A stretch of DNA of 64,000 nucleotides from Pseudomonadota bacterium (GTDB taxonomy: Bacteria > Pseudomonadota > Alphaproteobacteria > Sphingomonadales > Sphingomonadaceae), in the NCBI GenBank assembly GCA_023417515.1, contig JAEZFL010000088.1:8566-72565 (forward strand), read 5' to 3'. Below the pieces are notes generated by a model. It ran no database searches and was not told the origin of the DNA. It saw only the letters and a program-made list of their open reading frames with translations. Below are positions 8,047-15,715 of the stretch, piece by piece. Each line of letters opens with the position of its first letter. Positions within the stretch are counted from its first letter, which is position 1. The translations under genes were made by a program, and so were the position numbers.

Positions 8047-10943
8047 CAGGGCTGCTCCGGTTCGGGTTCGCCGACCGGTTCCAGGATCCGAGCCGGCGTG
8101 CGGATCGACTGGTGCGCGATGGCGATCAGGATCAGCGCCGTCGCTCCGACCACCAGCATGAACACGCCGAGGTCGAACAGCAACGCCGTGGCGAGCGGGA
8201 TCTGGCCGAGCACCGGCAGGTCGAGATAGCGGAACCAGGAGGTCAGGAACGGATAGCCGAAAAGCAGCGCGCCGAGCCCGGTGACCACCGCCACGAGGAG
8301 CCCGAGGCCTGCCCAGACAAGCGGCTGCACTCTCAGGCGGGCTTCGACTCGGCGGGTGCCCGACGCCATATATTGGAGGACGAGCGCGATCGACATCGTG
8401 ATGCCGGCCGCGAAACCACCGCCCGGAAGGTCGTGGCCGCGGACCAGCAGGTAGAGCGCGAACACGATGATGACCGGGAACAGCCATTCCATGATCACGC
8501 GCGGAACGAACATGTAATCGGCCACCGTGTCGCCGGGCGCGCGGCCTTCGTCGGCGTCGTCGAAGGCGTCCTGCTTGCGCTGCTGAAGCGGGCTTCGGAC
8601 GCTTTCCGGCGCCGGGCGGAAACGCCGCAGCAGGGAGAATACGGTCAGCGCGACGATGGCGAGAACGGTGATCTCGCCAAGCGTGTCGAAAGCGCGGAAA
8701 TCGACCAGGATGACGTTGACGACGTTGCGGCCGCCGCCCTCGGAGTAGGAGCGCTCGATGAAGAAGCGCGAGATGGCGTCGGGCATCGGCCGGGTCATGA
8801 CCGCATAGGACAGCAAGGTCATGCCGACCCCGGCCGCGATGGCGGTGATGAAGTCGGTCCCGCGCCGAAGCCGGACGCTGAGCGGCTTTCGCGCTTCCGG
8901 CCACACCTCGGGCAGCCGCTTCGGCAGCCACCTCAGGCCGAGCAGGAGGAGGACGGTTGTGACCGTCTCGACCAACAGCATGGTGAGGGCGAGATCGGGC
9001 GCGGACAGCCACACGAAGCTGATGCAGCAGACCAGGCCCGCCCCCGCCATCAGGACGAGCGAGGCGAGGCGATGATATTTGGCCTGCCAGGCGGCTCCGA
9101 CCGCGCAGGCCGCGCCGACCACCCAGATGACGGCGAAGCCCGGATCGACGATCGTGCCGTTGTCGCTGACTGCGTAGCCGTAGCGCAGGAAGGGCAGCAG
9201 GGCGGCGAGCCCGGCGACGACGACCATCACCCTGAGCTGGATCTGGAGCCGGCGAGTCCCGAAGAAGCCCACGAGCCAGCGCGCGGCGGTGACGATCAGC
9301 GACAGCACGGTCTCGAACATCCGCCGTCCCTTGAGCCGGCCGAGCAGCGGCACCGCGCGGGCGGCGTTGAGGCGCTTGCCGAACAGCATGTAGCCGGCGA
9401 CGCCGAGGACGAGCGCCGCGAAACTGAGCAGGAGCGGCTGGGTGAAGCCGTGCCACACCGCGAGGCTGTAGGCGGGGGTGAGGTCCCCGAGAACGGAGCG
9501 AACGGCGACATCCAGATACGGCCCGATCGTCAGCGCCGGGATGATTCCGACGACGAGGCAGGTGATGACGAGAATCTCGATCGGCATGCGCATCCAGCGC
9601 GGCGCTTCCTTGGGCTCGTGCGGCAGGCCCTCGGGCGGGGGGCCGAAGAAGCTCTGGTGGATGAAGCGCACCGAATAAAGCACGCTGAAGGTGAGGCCGA
9701 CGGTGGCGAGCCACGGCATCGCCTGGTCGAGGAAGGTGTCGTTATAATCCTCGAGCGCCTCGGCGAGGAACATCTCCTTGGACAGGAAGCCGTTGAGTAG
9801 GGGTACGCCGGCCATCGCCGCGGCTGCGACCATCGCCAGGGTCGCGGTGATCGGCATGAAGCGGTAGAGCCCGCTCAGCTTCCTGAGGTCGCGCGTTCCG
9901 GTCTCGTGGTCGATGATCCCGACCGCCATGAACAGCGACGCCTTGAAAGTGGCGTGGTTCAGCGTGTGGAAGATCGCCGCGACCGCCGCCAGCGGGCTGC
10001 CGAGGCCGAGCAGAAGGACGATGAGGCCCAAATGGCTGATCGTCGAATAAGCGAGCAGGCCCTTGAGGTCCTGTTGGAAGATCGCCGCCCAGGCGCCGAC
10101 GATCAGGGTCACCAGCCCGGTGGTGGTGACGATGAAATACCATTGGTCGGTTCCGGCGAGGACCGGCCACAGGCGGATGAGGACGAACACGCCCGCTTTC
10201 ACCATCGTCGCGGAATGGAGGTAGGCGGAAACCGGCGTCGGCGCAGCCATTGCGTGCGGCAACCAGAAATGGAACGGGAATTGGGCGCTCTTGGTGAAGG
10301 CGCCGACCAGGATCAGGAGCAAGGCGGGCAGATAGAGGGTGCTCCCGCGGATAGCGCCGCCCGCCGCGAGCACGACGTCGAGATCGTAGCTTCCGACGAC
10401 CTTGCCGATCAGAAGGACTCCGACCAGCAGGCACAGTCCGCCCGCCGCGGTGACGATCAGCGCCATTCGAGCGCCGCTGCGCGCGGCTTCGTTATGGTGC
10501 CAGTAGCCGATGAGGAGGAAGGAGAAGAGGCTGGTCAGCTCCCAGAAGAAGACCAGCTGGACGAGGTTGCCCGACAGGACGAGGCCGAGCATCGATCCCA
10601 TGAACGCGAGCAGGAAGGAGAAGAAGCGCGGGACCGGGTCCTCCGGCGACATGTAATAGCGCGCGTAGAGGACGACGAGGAAACCGATCGCGAGGACCAG
10701 GAGCGCGAAGATCCACGACAGGCCGTCGAGCCGGATGAGCAGGTTGAGGCCGAGCGACGGCAGCCATTCGATCTCGGCGCGGACCACCGCGCCGTCGGCG
10801 ACCGAGGAATAAAGGATTGCGGCAAGCACCGTCCCGGCGAGCGCGATGGTGCCGGCCAGGATGCCTGCGGCGTCGCGCGCCCCGGATGGGAGGAAGGCAG
10901 CGATGAGGCTGCCCACGAATGGCAAGGCGAGCATCAGCCACAA
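8046..10943 (-). CDS. mnhA: Mrp-type Na+/H+ antiporter subunits A and B fused (PhaAB type)
   Basis: The 965-residue protein carries a NuoL-like antiporter core, then a MrpB (MnhB) domain in the same chain. The A part includes FFWELTSLFSFLLIGYW, the conserved FPFHFWLPHAMAAPTPVSAYLHSATMVK and the switch region LNHATFKASLFMAVGIIDHETGTRD. It is followed by the MrpA C-terminal segment around residue 740 (ILVDFRAFDTLGEITVLA). The MnhB domain begins near residue 800 (VIMEWLFPVIIVFALYLLVRG, then HDLPGGGFAAG). A-B fusion is typical of the group-2 Pha-type operons of alphaproteobacteria. This is the first gene of the operon, so its promoter should lie in 10944-11170. Confidence 0.94.
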   Translation of the reverse strand: MWLMLALPFVGSLIAAFLPSGARDAAGILAGTIALAGTVLAAILYSSVADGAVVRAEIEWLPSLGLNLLIRLDGLSWIFALLVLAIGFLVVLYARYYMSPEDPVPRFFSFLLAFMGSMLGLVLSGNLVQLVFFWELTSLFSFLLIGYWHHNEAARSGARMALIVTAAGGLCLLVGVLLIGKVVGSYDLDVVLAAGGAIRGSTLYLPALLLILVGAFTKSAQFPFHFWLPHAMAAPTPVSAYLHSATMVKAGVFVLIRLWPVLAGTDQWYFIVTTTGLVTLIVGAWAAIFQQDLKGLLAYSTISHLGLIVLLLGLGSPLAAVAAIFHTLNHATFKASLFMAVGIIDHETGTRDLRKLSGLYRFMPITATLAMVAAAAMAGVPLLNGFLSKEMFLAEALEDYNDTFLDQAMPWLATVGLTFSVLYSVRFIHQSFFGPPPEGLPHEPKEAPRWMRMPIEILVITCLVVGIIPALTIGPYLDVAVRSVLGDLTPAYSLAVWHGFTQPLLLSFAALVLGVAGYMLFGKRLNAARAVPLLGRLKGRRMFETVLSLIVTAARWLVGFFGTRRLQIQLRVMVVVAGLAALLPFLRYGYAVSDNGTIVDPGFAVIWVVGAACAVGAAWQAKYHRLASLVLMAGAGLVCCISFVWLSAPDLALTMLLVETVTTVLLLLGLRWLPKRLPEVWPEARKPLSVRLRRGTDFITAIAAGVGMTLLSYAVMTRPMPDAISRFFIERSYSEGGGRNVVNVILVDFRAFDTLGEITVLAIVALTVFSLLRRFRPAPESVRSPLQQRKQDAFDDADEGRAPGDTVADYMFVPRVIMEWLFPVIIVFALYLLVRGHDLPGGGFAAGITMSIALVLQYMASGTRRVEARLRVQPLVWAGLGLLVAVVTGLGALLFGYPFLTSWFRYLDLPVLGQIPLATALLFDLGVFMLVVGATALILIAIAHQSIRTPARILEPVGEPEPEQP

Positions 10944-11037
10944 CAGATTGTCGCCCGGCGCCGCTATCCCAACTCTCCCGTCCTGGAGGATTCAGCTTCG
11001 ACCGCCGGCCGAGCTACGGCGCGCTTCGGCGCCGCGA

Positions 11038-11054
11038 GCCCGGACTAACCGGGC
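11038..11054. repeat. Short GC-rich inverted repeat upstream of the antiporter operon
   Basis: GCCCGG at 11038-11043 and CCGGGC at 11049-11054 form a 6-bp stem with an ACTAA loop. No T-run is adjacent on either strand. It could be an upstream stop for leftward transcription from the small genes at 11.2-11.8 kb, or have no function. Confidence 0.3.
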
Positions 11055-11172
11055 GCCGCGGCACGCGCCACAGCCCTAAAAACATTGCGGCGGCCGCGCA
11101 TCAAGCGCCTTGTGGCCGAAATGGGCGACATTTCGCGGGAGAGGGCGCCGATCTGTCGTTGCGACGCGAGGG

Positions 11173-11385
11173 TCAGGGCAGAAAGACCACCGCGGAAACC
11201 ATCCCCAGGGTCAGCAGGACGATACCCGAGACGGGCAGGATCCAGTCCTTCTCGTCCGCCCACATGTCGGCGGCTCCGGCCGGGGCTGGCTGATCGGTAC
11301 GTCGCGACGCAACCTCGGCGAGGTGGCTGCCGAGCAGAATTCGCTCATTGTCGGCATGGTGAAGGCGGTTCTGGGCGGGTGTCAT
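11173..11385 (-). CDS. Small single-helix membrane protein, function unknown
   Basis: This 70-residue protein has a charged N-terminal half and one C-terminal hydrophobic helix (WILPVSGIVLLTLGMVSAVVFL), suggesting a tail-anchored inner-membrane protein. A good Shine-Dalgarno (AAAGGAC) lies about 8 bases upstream of the ATG at 11385, which supports real translation. It follows another small C-terminally anchored protein on the same strand. I do not recognise a family. Confidence 0.6.
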   Translation of the reverse strand: MTPAQNRLHHADNERILLGSHLAEVASRRTDQPAPAGAADMWADEKDWILPVSGIVLLTLGMVSAVVFLP

Positions 11386-11478
11386 GGTTTCGTCCTTTCG
11401 TGTCGCGAAGCCGCGAGATTGTGGGTTGGGTGTCCGGCGCCTGGGCGCCGCTCGTCTGGTGATCGAAGAAAAAGTGGG

Positions 11479-11808
11479 TCAGGACGCCGGAAGCGCGCTC
11501 AGGACCCACCACAGCAGGCCGGCCGCGACGGCGGCGGGCATGGCGACGAAGCCCAGCAGCCGGTTCAGCGGCGTCCTGAGCTTGTGTCCATGGTCGCGGT
11601 GGAATGCGTCGATCTTTCCGGCGAGGCGCTCGTCTGCCGTGATCAGGGCGTAATCGAGCATCGGCAGATAGGGATAGGCCCCGACCAGCCGCGCGATCTC
11701 CTCTCTGCTGAGATGGGGATAGCGGTCCAGCAACGTCTCGACCTCGAGGGCGGTCTGAGAGGGCGACCGCGCTCGCGAATAAGGATTGGAATAGGCCAGA
11801 CCAGCCAT
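11479..11808 (-). CDS. Small membrane-anchored protein, function unknown
   Basis: This 109-residue protein has a soluble N-terminal part with short helices (ALEVETLLDRYPHLSREEIARLV) and one C-terminal membrane helix (LLGFVAMPAAVAAGLLWWVLSAL). The segment YPHLSREEIARLVGAYPYLP looks like a small helical motif that recurs in short alphaproteobacterial proteins. The ATG at 11808 is chosen because a strong AAGGAG lies 6 bases upstream; the reading frame itself extends slightly further. No function is assigned. Confidence 0.65.
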   Translation of the reverse strand: MAGLAYSNPYSRARSPSQTALEVETLLDRYPHLSREEIARLVGAYPYLPMLDYALITADERLAGKIDAFHRDHGHKLRTPLNRLLGFVAMPAAVAAGLLWWVLSALPAS

Positions 11809-12065
11809 GAGATGCTCCTTTGCGCGGGCGGGAGGCGGCAATGCGCGCCACTCCGCCGATGACGACTAGTAAATCGCCAGGCACCGAAGCTTTCGTGACT
11901 AGATTTCGATCGGATGGATAAAGTTTCGGATGCCTCGCAGTTCACCGGACGCAAGCGCTGGCGAAGCGCGCGTCCGGCTAGCCGCCGATTTGGAGGCGCT
12001 GGGGCTCCCAAACAATTCTGATCGCGTGGTCCTTCATGCTCCTAATAGCATGGGGTCCGGGGAAT

Positions 12066-13499
12066 TTATTTCAAGGCCGTCGGCGCCTGCTTGAGCGCTG
12101 CCCCGGCGACGCTGTTGCGGCCCGCATAGGCGACGTAGAGCGCGACTCCGGCGACGTTCCACATCAGGAACCACAATTGCGTCTGCTGCGGCAGGCTGGC
12201 GAACAGATAGGCGCATCCGGCGATCGCCACTGGGCCGACCAGCCAGGCGGCCGGCGTGCGGTAGCCGCGCGGCGCGTCCGGCGCCCGGCGGCGCATGATC
12301 AGCATGCACAAGGCGACCGCGCTGAACGCAACGAGCGTGCCCGCATTGGCCAGCGCGACGATCTCGTCGAGCGGGAAGAAAGCCGCGATGCCGCCGACGA
12401 TGAACACCGTGAAGAGCGTCGTGCGCACCGGGGCGCCGCGGTGGGAGACTTGCGCCAGGCCGCGCGGCAGGAGGCCGTCGCGCGCCATCACGAAGAAGAT
12501 TCGGCTCTGGCCGTAGAAGAAGGCGAGGATCACCGTCGGCAGGGCGATCACCGCCGACAATGCGAGGAAATGGGCGGCGTCGGGCTGGTCGAGCTCGCGC
12601 AGGATCAGCGCCAGCGGCTCGGGGCTGTTGGCGAAGCTGGTGAATGGAGTCGCGCCCAGGGCCACGGCCGCGATCACGGTGTAGATCGCAGCGCAGGCCA
12701 GCATCGATCCGATGATCCCGATGGCCAGGTCGCGCTTCGGGTTCCTGGTTTCCTCGGCCGCGGTGGCGATGGCGTCGAAGCCGTAGAAAGCCGAGAAGAT
12801 GATCGCCGCCGCCGCCATCACGCCGCGCTCGACGCCGTCGGGGCCCATCGTCTTGGCGAAGCCATAGGGGCTGAAGGGCTGCAGGTTGGCGCTGTCGAAA
12901 TGGGGCAGGGCGACCACCACGAACAGCGTCAGGGCGGCGAGCTTCAGCAACACCAGAAGCGCGTTGACGAGGGCGCTCTTGCGGGTCCCGGCGATCAGCA
13001 TCGCCGCGATCACGCCGATGATGAAGACCGCCGGCAGGTTGATGATGCCGCCGGCATGGGGGCCCCGCATCAGGGCCATCGGGATCCCGGCCCAGTCATG
13101 GAGCAGGGGCGCGGCATAGCCCGACCAGCCGACCGCGACCGCGCTCACCACCAGGCTGTATTCGAGGATGAGGCTCCAGCCGATCACCCAGGCGACGAGT
13201 TCGCCGATGACGACGTAGGAATAGGTGTAGGCGCTGCCCGAGGCGGGGATCATCGTCGCCATCTCGGCATAAGCGAGCGCCGCGCAGGCGCAGACGAAAC
13301 CGGCGATGACGAAGGATAGGAGGACGGCCGGGCCGGCCTTGTCCGCGCCGACTCCGATCAATGTGAGGATTCCGGTGCCGACGATCGCGCCGACGCCGAG
13401 CGCGACCAGGTGGGGCCAGCTCATCGTTCGGGCGAGGACGTGTCCGTCCGCGGGGCTCGCATCGGCGTCGAGCCGCTTGCGGACGTTCCAATGCCTCAC
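12066..13499 (-). CDS. APC-family amino acid permease
   Basis: This 477-residue polytopic protein belongs to the amino acid-polyamine-organocation superfamily, close to YfnA/cationic amino-acid permeases. Marks include GVGAIVGTGILTLIGVGADKAGPAVLLSFVIAG in helix 1 (the G-x-G-T-G substrate-binding break), YAEMATMIPASGSAYTYSYVV, and FYGFDAIATAAEETRNPKRD, which is characteristic of the family's helix 6 and following loop. It is preceded on the same strand by a 39-residue microprotein gene 75 bp upstream. The divergent Lrp/AsnC regulator suggests amino-acid-responsive control. Confidence 0.92.
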   Translation of the reverse strand: MRHWNVRKRLDADASPADGHVLARTMSWPHLVALGVGAIVGTGILTLIGVGADKAGPAVLLSFVIAGFVCACAALAYAEMATMIPASGSAYTYSYVVIGELVAWVIGWSLILEYSLVVSAVAVGWSGYAAPLLHDWAGIPMALMRGPHAGGIINLPAVFIIGVIAAMLIAGTRKSALVNALLVLLKLAALTLFVVVALPHFDSANLQPFSPYGFAKTMGPDGVERGVMAAAAIIFSAFYGFDAIATAAEETRNPKRDLAIGIIGSMLACAAIYTVIAAVALGATPFTSFANSPEPLALILRELDQPDAAHFLALSAVIALPTVILAFFYGQSRIFFVMARDGLLPRGLAQVSHRGAPVRTTLFTVFIVGGIAAFFPLDEIVALANAGTLVAFSAVALCMLIMRRRAPDAPRGYRTPAAWLVGPVAIAGCAYLFASLPQQTQLWFLMWNVAGVALYVAYAGRNSVAGAALKQAPTALK

Positions 13500-13573
13500 G
13501 AAACCCCTTTCGTCGGCCGGCCCGCGGCGGATCGGCTATGCAGCCGATCCTGCCGGCGCGGACCGGTGGTGCG

Positions 13574-13693
13574 TCAGCCGGCGATCAGCCGGCTCGCAAC
13601 GATCGCGGCGGGAAGGCCGACGATCAGGATGGTGCCGAACCAAAGGGTCGGGAAATCCTCGCCCGAAGTCCGGGCTTTCTCGTTCGAAGCCAT
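13574..13693 (-). CDS. 39-residue single-helix microprotein upstream of the permease
   Basis: A short ORF encodes a charged start (MASNEKARTSGEDFPT) and one hydrophobic helix (LWFGTILIVGLPAAIVASRLIAG) that reaches almost to the stop. The start is supported by a near-perfect Shine-Dalgarno, AAGGAGG, ending 6 bases before the ATG at 13693. The gene is 75 bp upstream of the APC permease on the same strand, so the two are probably co-transcribed. It could be a small accessory subunit, by analogy with small partners of some symporters, but I recognise no family. Confidence 0.6.
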   Translation of the reverse strand: MASNEKARTSGEDFPTLWFGTILIVGLPAAIVASRLIAG

Positions 13694-13800
13694 GATATGC
13701 CTCCTTTCCGGTGTGGGCGGCGCTCGCACGGGCGCAGCGTCCGTCCCAATCTTTCTACCGGATGGCGCGCCGCATTTGGCATCGAAGGTGTTGACGATCG

Positions 13801-13815
13801 CCGCAGAGTCTGCGG
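13801..13815. promoter_or_regulatory. Perfect 15-bp palindrome before the Lrp/AsnC gene (candidate operator)
   Basis: CCGCAGA at 13801-13807 and TCTGCGG at 13809-13815 form a perfect palindrome centred on 13808. It ends 12 bases before the regulator start and lies in the intergenic region shared with the microprotein-permease operon. Lrp/AsnC proteins bind palindromes of about 15 bp and often autoregulate, so it is a plausible binding site. Confidence 0.45.
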
Positions 13816-13827
13816 TTTGGGGCGACG

Positions 13828-14307
13828 ATGAACGCAGAAAATCGCCTGGACCGGATCGACCGGAAGATCTTGCGGGCCCTTCAGGCCGAGGGCCGGCTGA
13901 CCAACCAGGCGCTCGCCGAGCGAGTCGCCTTGTCGCCGAGCGCCTGCCTGGCGCGCGTCCGCCGCCTCGAGCGGATCGGCGTCATCGAGGGCTATCATGC
14001 CCGGCTCGACCCGTTCCGCCTGGATATCGGCCTCGTCCTGTTCGCCGAAGTGACCCTGGAGGGGCGCGACCCCGACGAGCAGGCCCGGTTCGAGAAGGCG
14101 CTGGAGACCTGTCCGCAGATCGTCGAGGCTTCGAGCGTCAGCGGCGACGTCGACTACCTGCTCAAGGTGGTGGCCGCGGACATGGCGGAATGGACCCGCC
14201 TCAAGGAAGCGATGATCGGCGGCGGCCTCGGCGTGCGCCGAATCACCACCCATGTGCTGATGAGCAAGCCGCGCATCTTCACCGGCTACCCCGTGCCGGA
14301 TTCCTGA
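13828..14307 (+). CDS. Lrp/AsnC family transcriptional regulator
   Basis: This 159-residue protein has an N-terminal winged helix-turn-helix (LDRIDRKILRALQAEGRLTNQALAERVALSPSACLARV, split here only by the recognition helix) and a C-terminal RAM/AsnC effector domain (FAEVTLEG, IVEASSVSGDVDYLLKVVA). These feast/famine regulators oligomerise and respond to amino acids. It diverges from the permease operon, which it probably controls. A 15-bp palindrome lies immediately upstream of its start. Confidence 0.9.
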   Translation: MNAENRLDRIDRKILRALQAEGRLTNQALAERVALSPSACLARVRRLERIGVIEGYHARLDPFRLDIGLVLFAEVTLEGRDPDEQARFEKALETCPQIVEASSVSGDVDYLLKVVAADMAEWTRLKEAMIGGGLGVRRITTHVLMSKPRIFTGYPVPDS

Positions 14308-14329
14308 CGGCGCTCGAACCGGCTTGCGC

Positions 14330-15715
14330 TTAGGCTTGCCAGCCGCCGCCGAGCGCGAGGAACAGCGAGATCGCATTGTTCGAAAGCTGCGCCTCGGCCG
14401 AGGCGAGCGCGGCTTCCGTCTGGGCGACGGTGCGCTCGGCGTCGAGCACGATCTGGAAGCTTTCGCGGCCGGCCTGGTAGCGCAGCCGGGCGATCCGTGC
14501 CGCCTCCTGCCCGTTGGCCCGAGCACGCCGAAGCGCGGCGACCCGGTCGAGCTCGCGCGCATAGCGAGTCAGCGCGCTTTCGGTTTCCTCGAGCGCGCGC
14601 AGCCAGGTGCCGTCGAAGCGCGCCAGCGCGGCGTCGGCGCCGGCCTCCGCCTGGGCGATTCGCGAACGCGCGACCGCGACGTTGGGGAAGCTCCAGCTGA
14701 TCAGCGGGCCGAGGCTGAAGCGGAACCCGTCGCCGGAGACGAGGCCGCCCAGCGACGACGCGGTCGAGCCGAGCGAGGCGCCGAGGCTGATATTGGGATA
14801 GAGCTCGGCGGTGGCCACACCGATCCGGGCCGTGGCGGCGGCGAGCTCGCGCTCCGCGGCGCGGATGTCGGGCCGGCGCGCGAGCAACGATGCGCCGTCG
14901 CCCACGGGGATTGGCCGATCCAGCGCCGGCGGGGTCGCGCAGGCGGCGACGATCCGCGGAAATTCCGCGGGCGGCCGGCCCGTCATCACCGACAGCCGGT
15001 AGAGCGCGGTCTGCCGCTGCGCTTCCAGCGTCGGGATCGCCGCGCGGCTCTGCTCGAGCAAGGCGCCGGCCTGGCTCGTCTCGAGCGCCGTGGCGCGGCC
15101 GCCCTCGAGGAGCCGTTGCGTCAGGTCGAATGTCTGCTCCTGGATCCGCACGGTGTCGCGGGCGACGTCGAGCTGGCGCCCGGCGCTGCACGCGTCGGCA
15201 TAGGCCCGCGCTGTCTCGGCGGCGACCGTGACCCGGGTGAGATCGAATGCCGCCTGAACGGCCTCGACGTCGGCTCGGCTGGCTTCGGTCGCCCTTCGGA
15301 TCCGCCCGAACAGGTCGAGCTGGTAGCCGACGTCGAAACCGGCATCGAAGGTCGTGTCCGCGCCGCCGGGTCCGGGCTGGTCGGCATAGCCGGCGGTGCC
15401 GCTCACCGTCGTCGAGGGCAATCGGCCGGCGCGCGTCTCGCGAAGCGCGGCACGCGCCTGGGCGAGGTTGGCGGCGGCGACCCGAAGGTCGGTGTTCCTG
15501 GCCAGCGCCTGCTCGACGAGGCCGTCGAGCACTGGGTCCTGGAACAGGCTCCACCAGCGCCCCGGAGGCTCGTCGCCGGTGAAGGCCGGGGAGACCGTCC
15601 CGACGAAGCCGGTCTGGGCCGGCGCCTGCGGGGCGGGTGAGCGATAGTCGGGACCGACCGTGGTGCAGGCGGCCAGCGTCAGCGCGGCGGTGGCGGCGAG
15701 GAGGATGTGCTTCAT
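14330..15715 (-). CDS. RND efflux outer-membrane lipoprotein, NodT/OprM family
   Basis: This 461-residue TolC-like channel has a lipoprotein signal ending in the lipobox LAAC (Cys17). Two outer-membrane-efflux repeats follow, with the family marks WWSLFQDPVLDGLVEQALARN, LDLFGRIRR and LLARRPDIRAAERELAAATARIGVA. It is the last gene of the tripartite efflux operon; its ATG overlaps the stop of the pump gene by 4 bp. It would span the outer membrane and periplasm and dock on the adaptor-pump complex. Confidence 0.93.
   Translation of the reverse strand: MKHILLAATAALTLAACTTVGPDYRSPAPQAPAQTGFVGTVSPAFTGDEPPGRWWSLFQDPVLDGLVEQALARNTDLRVAAANLAQARAALRETRAGRLPSTTVSGTAGYADQPGPGGADTTFDAGFDVGYQLDLFGRIRRATEASRADVEAVQAAFDLTRVTVAAETARAYADACSAGRQLDVARDTVRIQEQTFDLTQRLLEGGRATALETSQAGALLEQSRAAIPTLEAQRQTALYRLSVMTGRPPAEFPRIVAACATPPALDRPIPVGDGASLLARRPDIRAAERELAAATARIGVATAELYPNISLGASLGSTASSLGGLVSGDGFRFSLGPLISWSFPNVAVARSRIAQAEAGADAALARFDGTWLRALEETESALTRYARELDRVAALRRARANGQEAARIARLRYQAGRESFQIVLDAERTVAQTEAALASAEAQLSNNAISLFLALGGGWQA

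Noticed and set aside
8004..9800. 598-codon plus-strand frame opposite the antiporter AB gene
   Set aside because: Low-complexity Arg/Glu/Asp/Gln content typical of the complementary frame of a membrane-protein gene; no recognisable domain.
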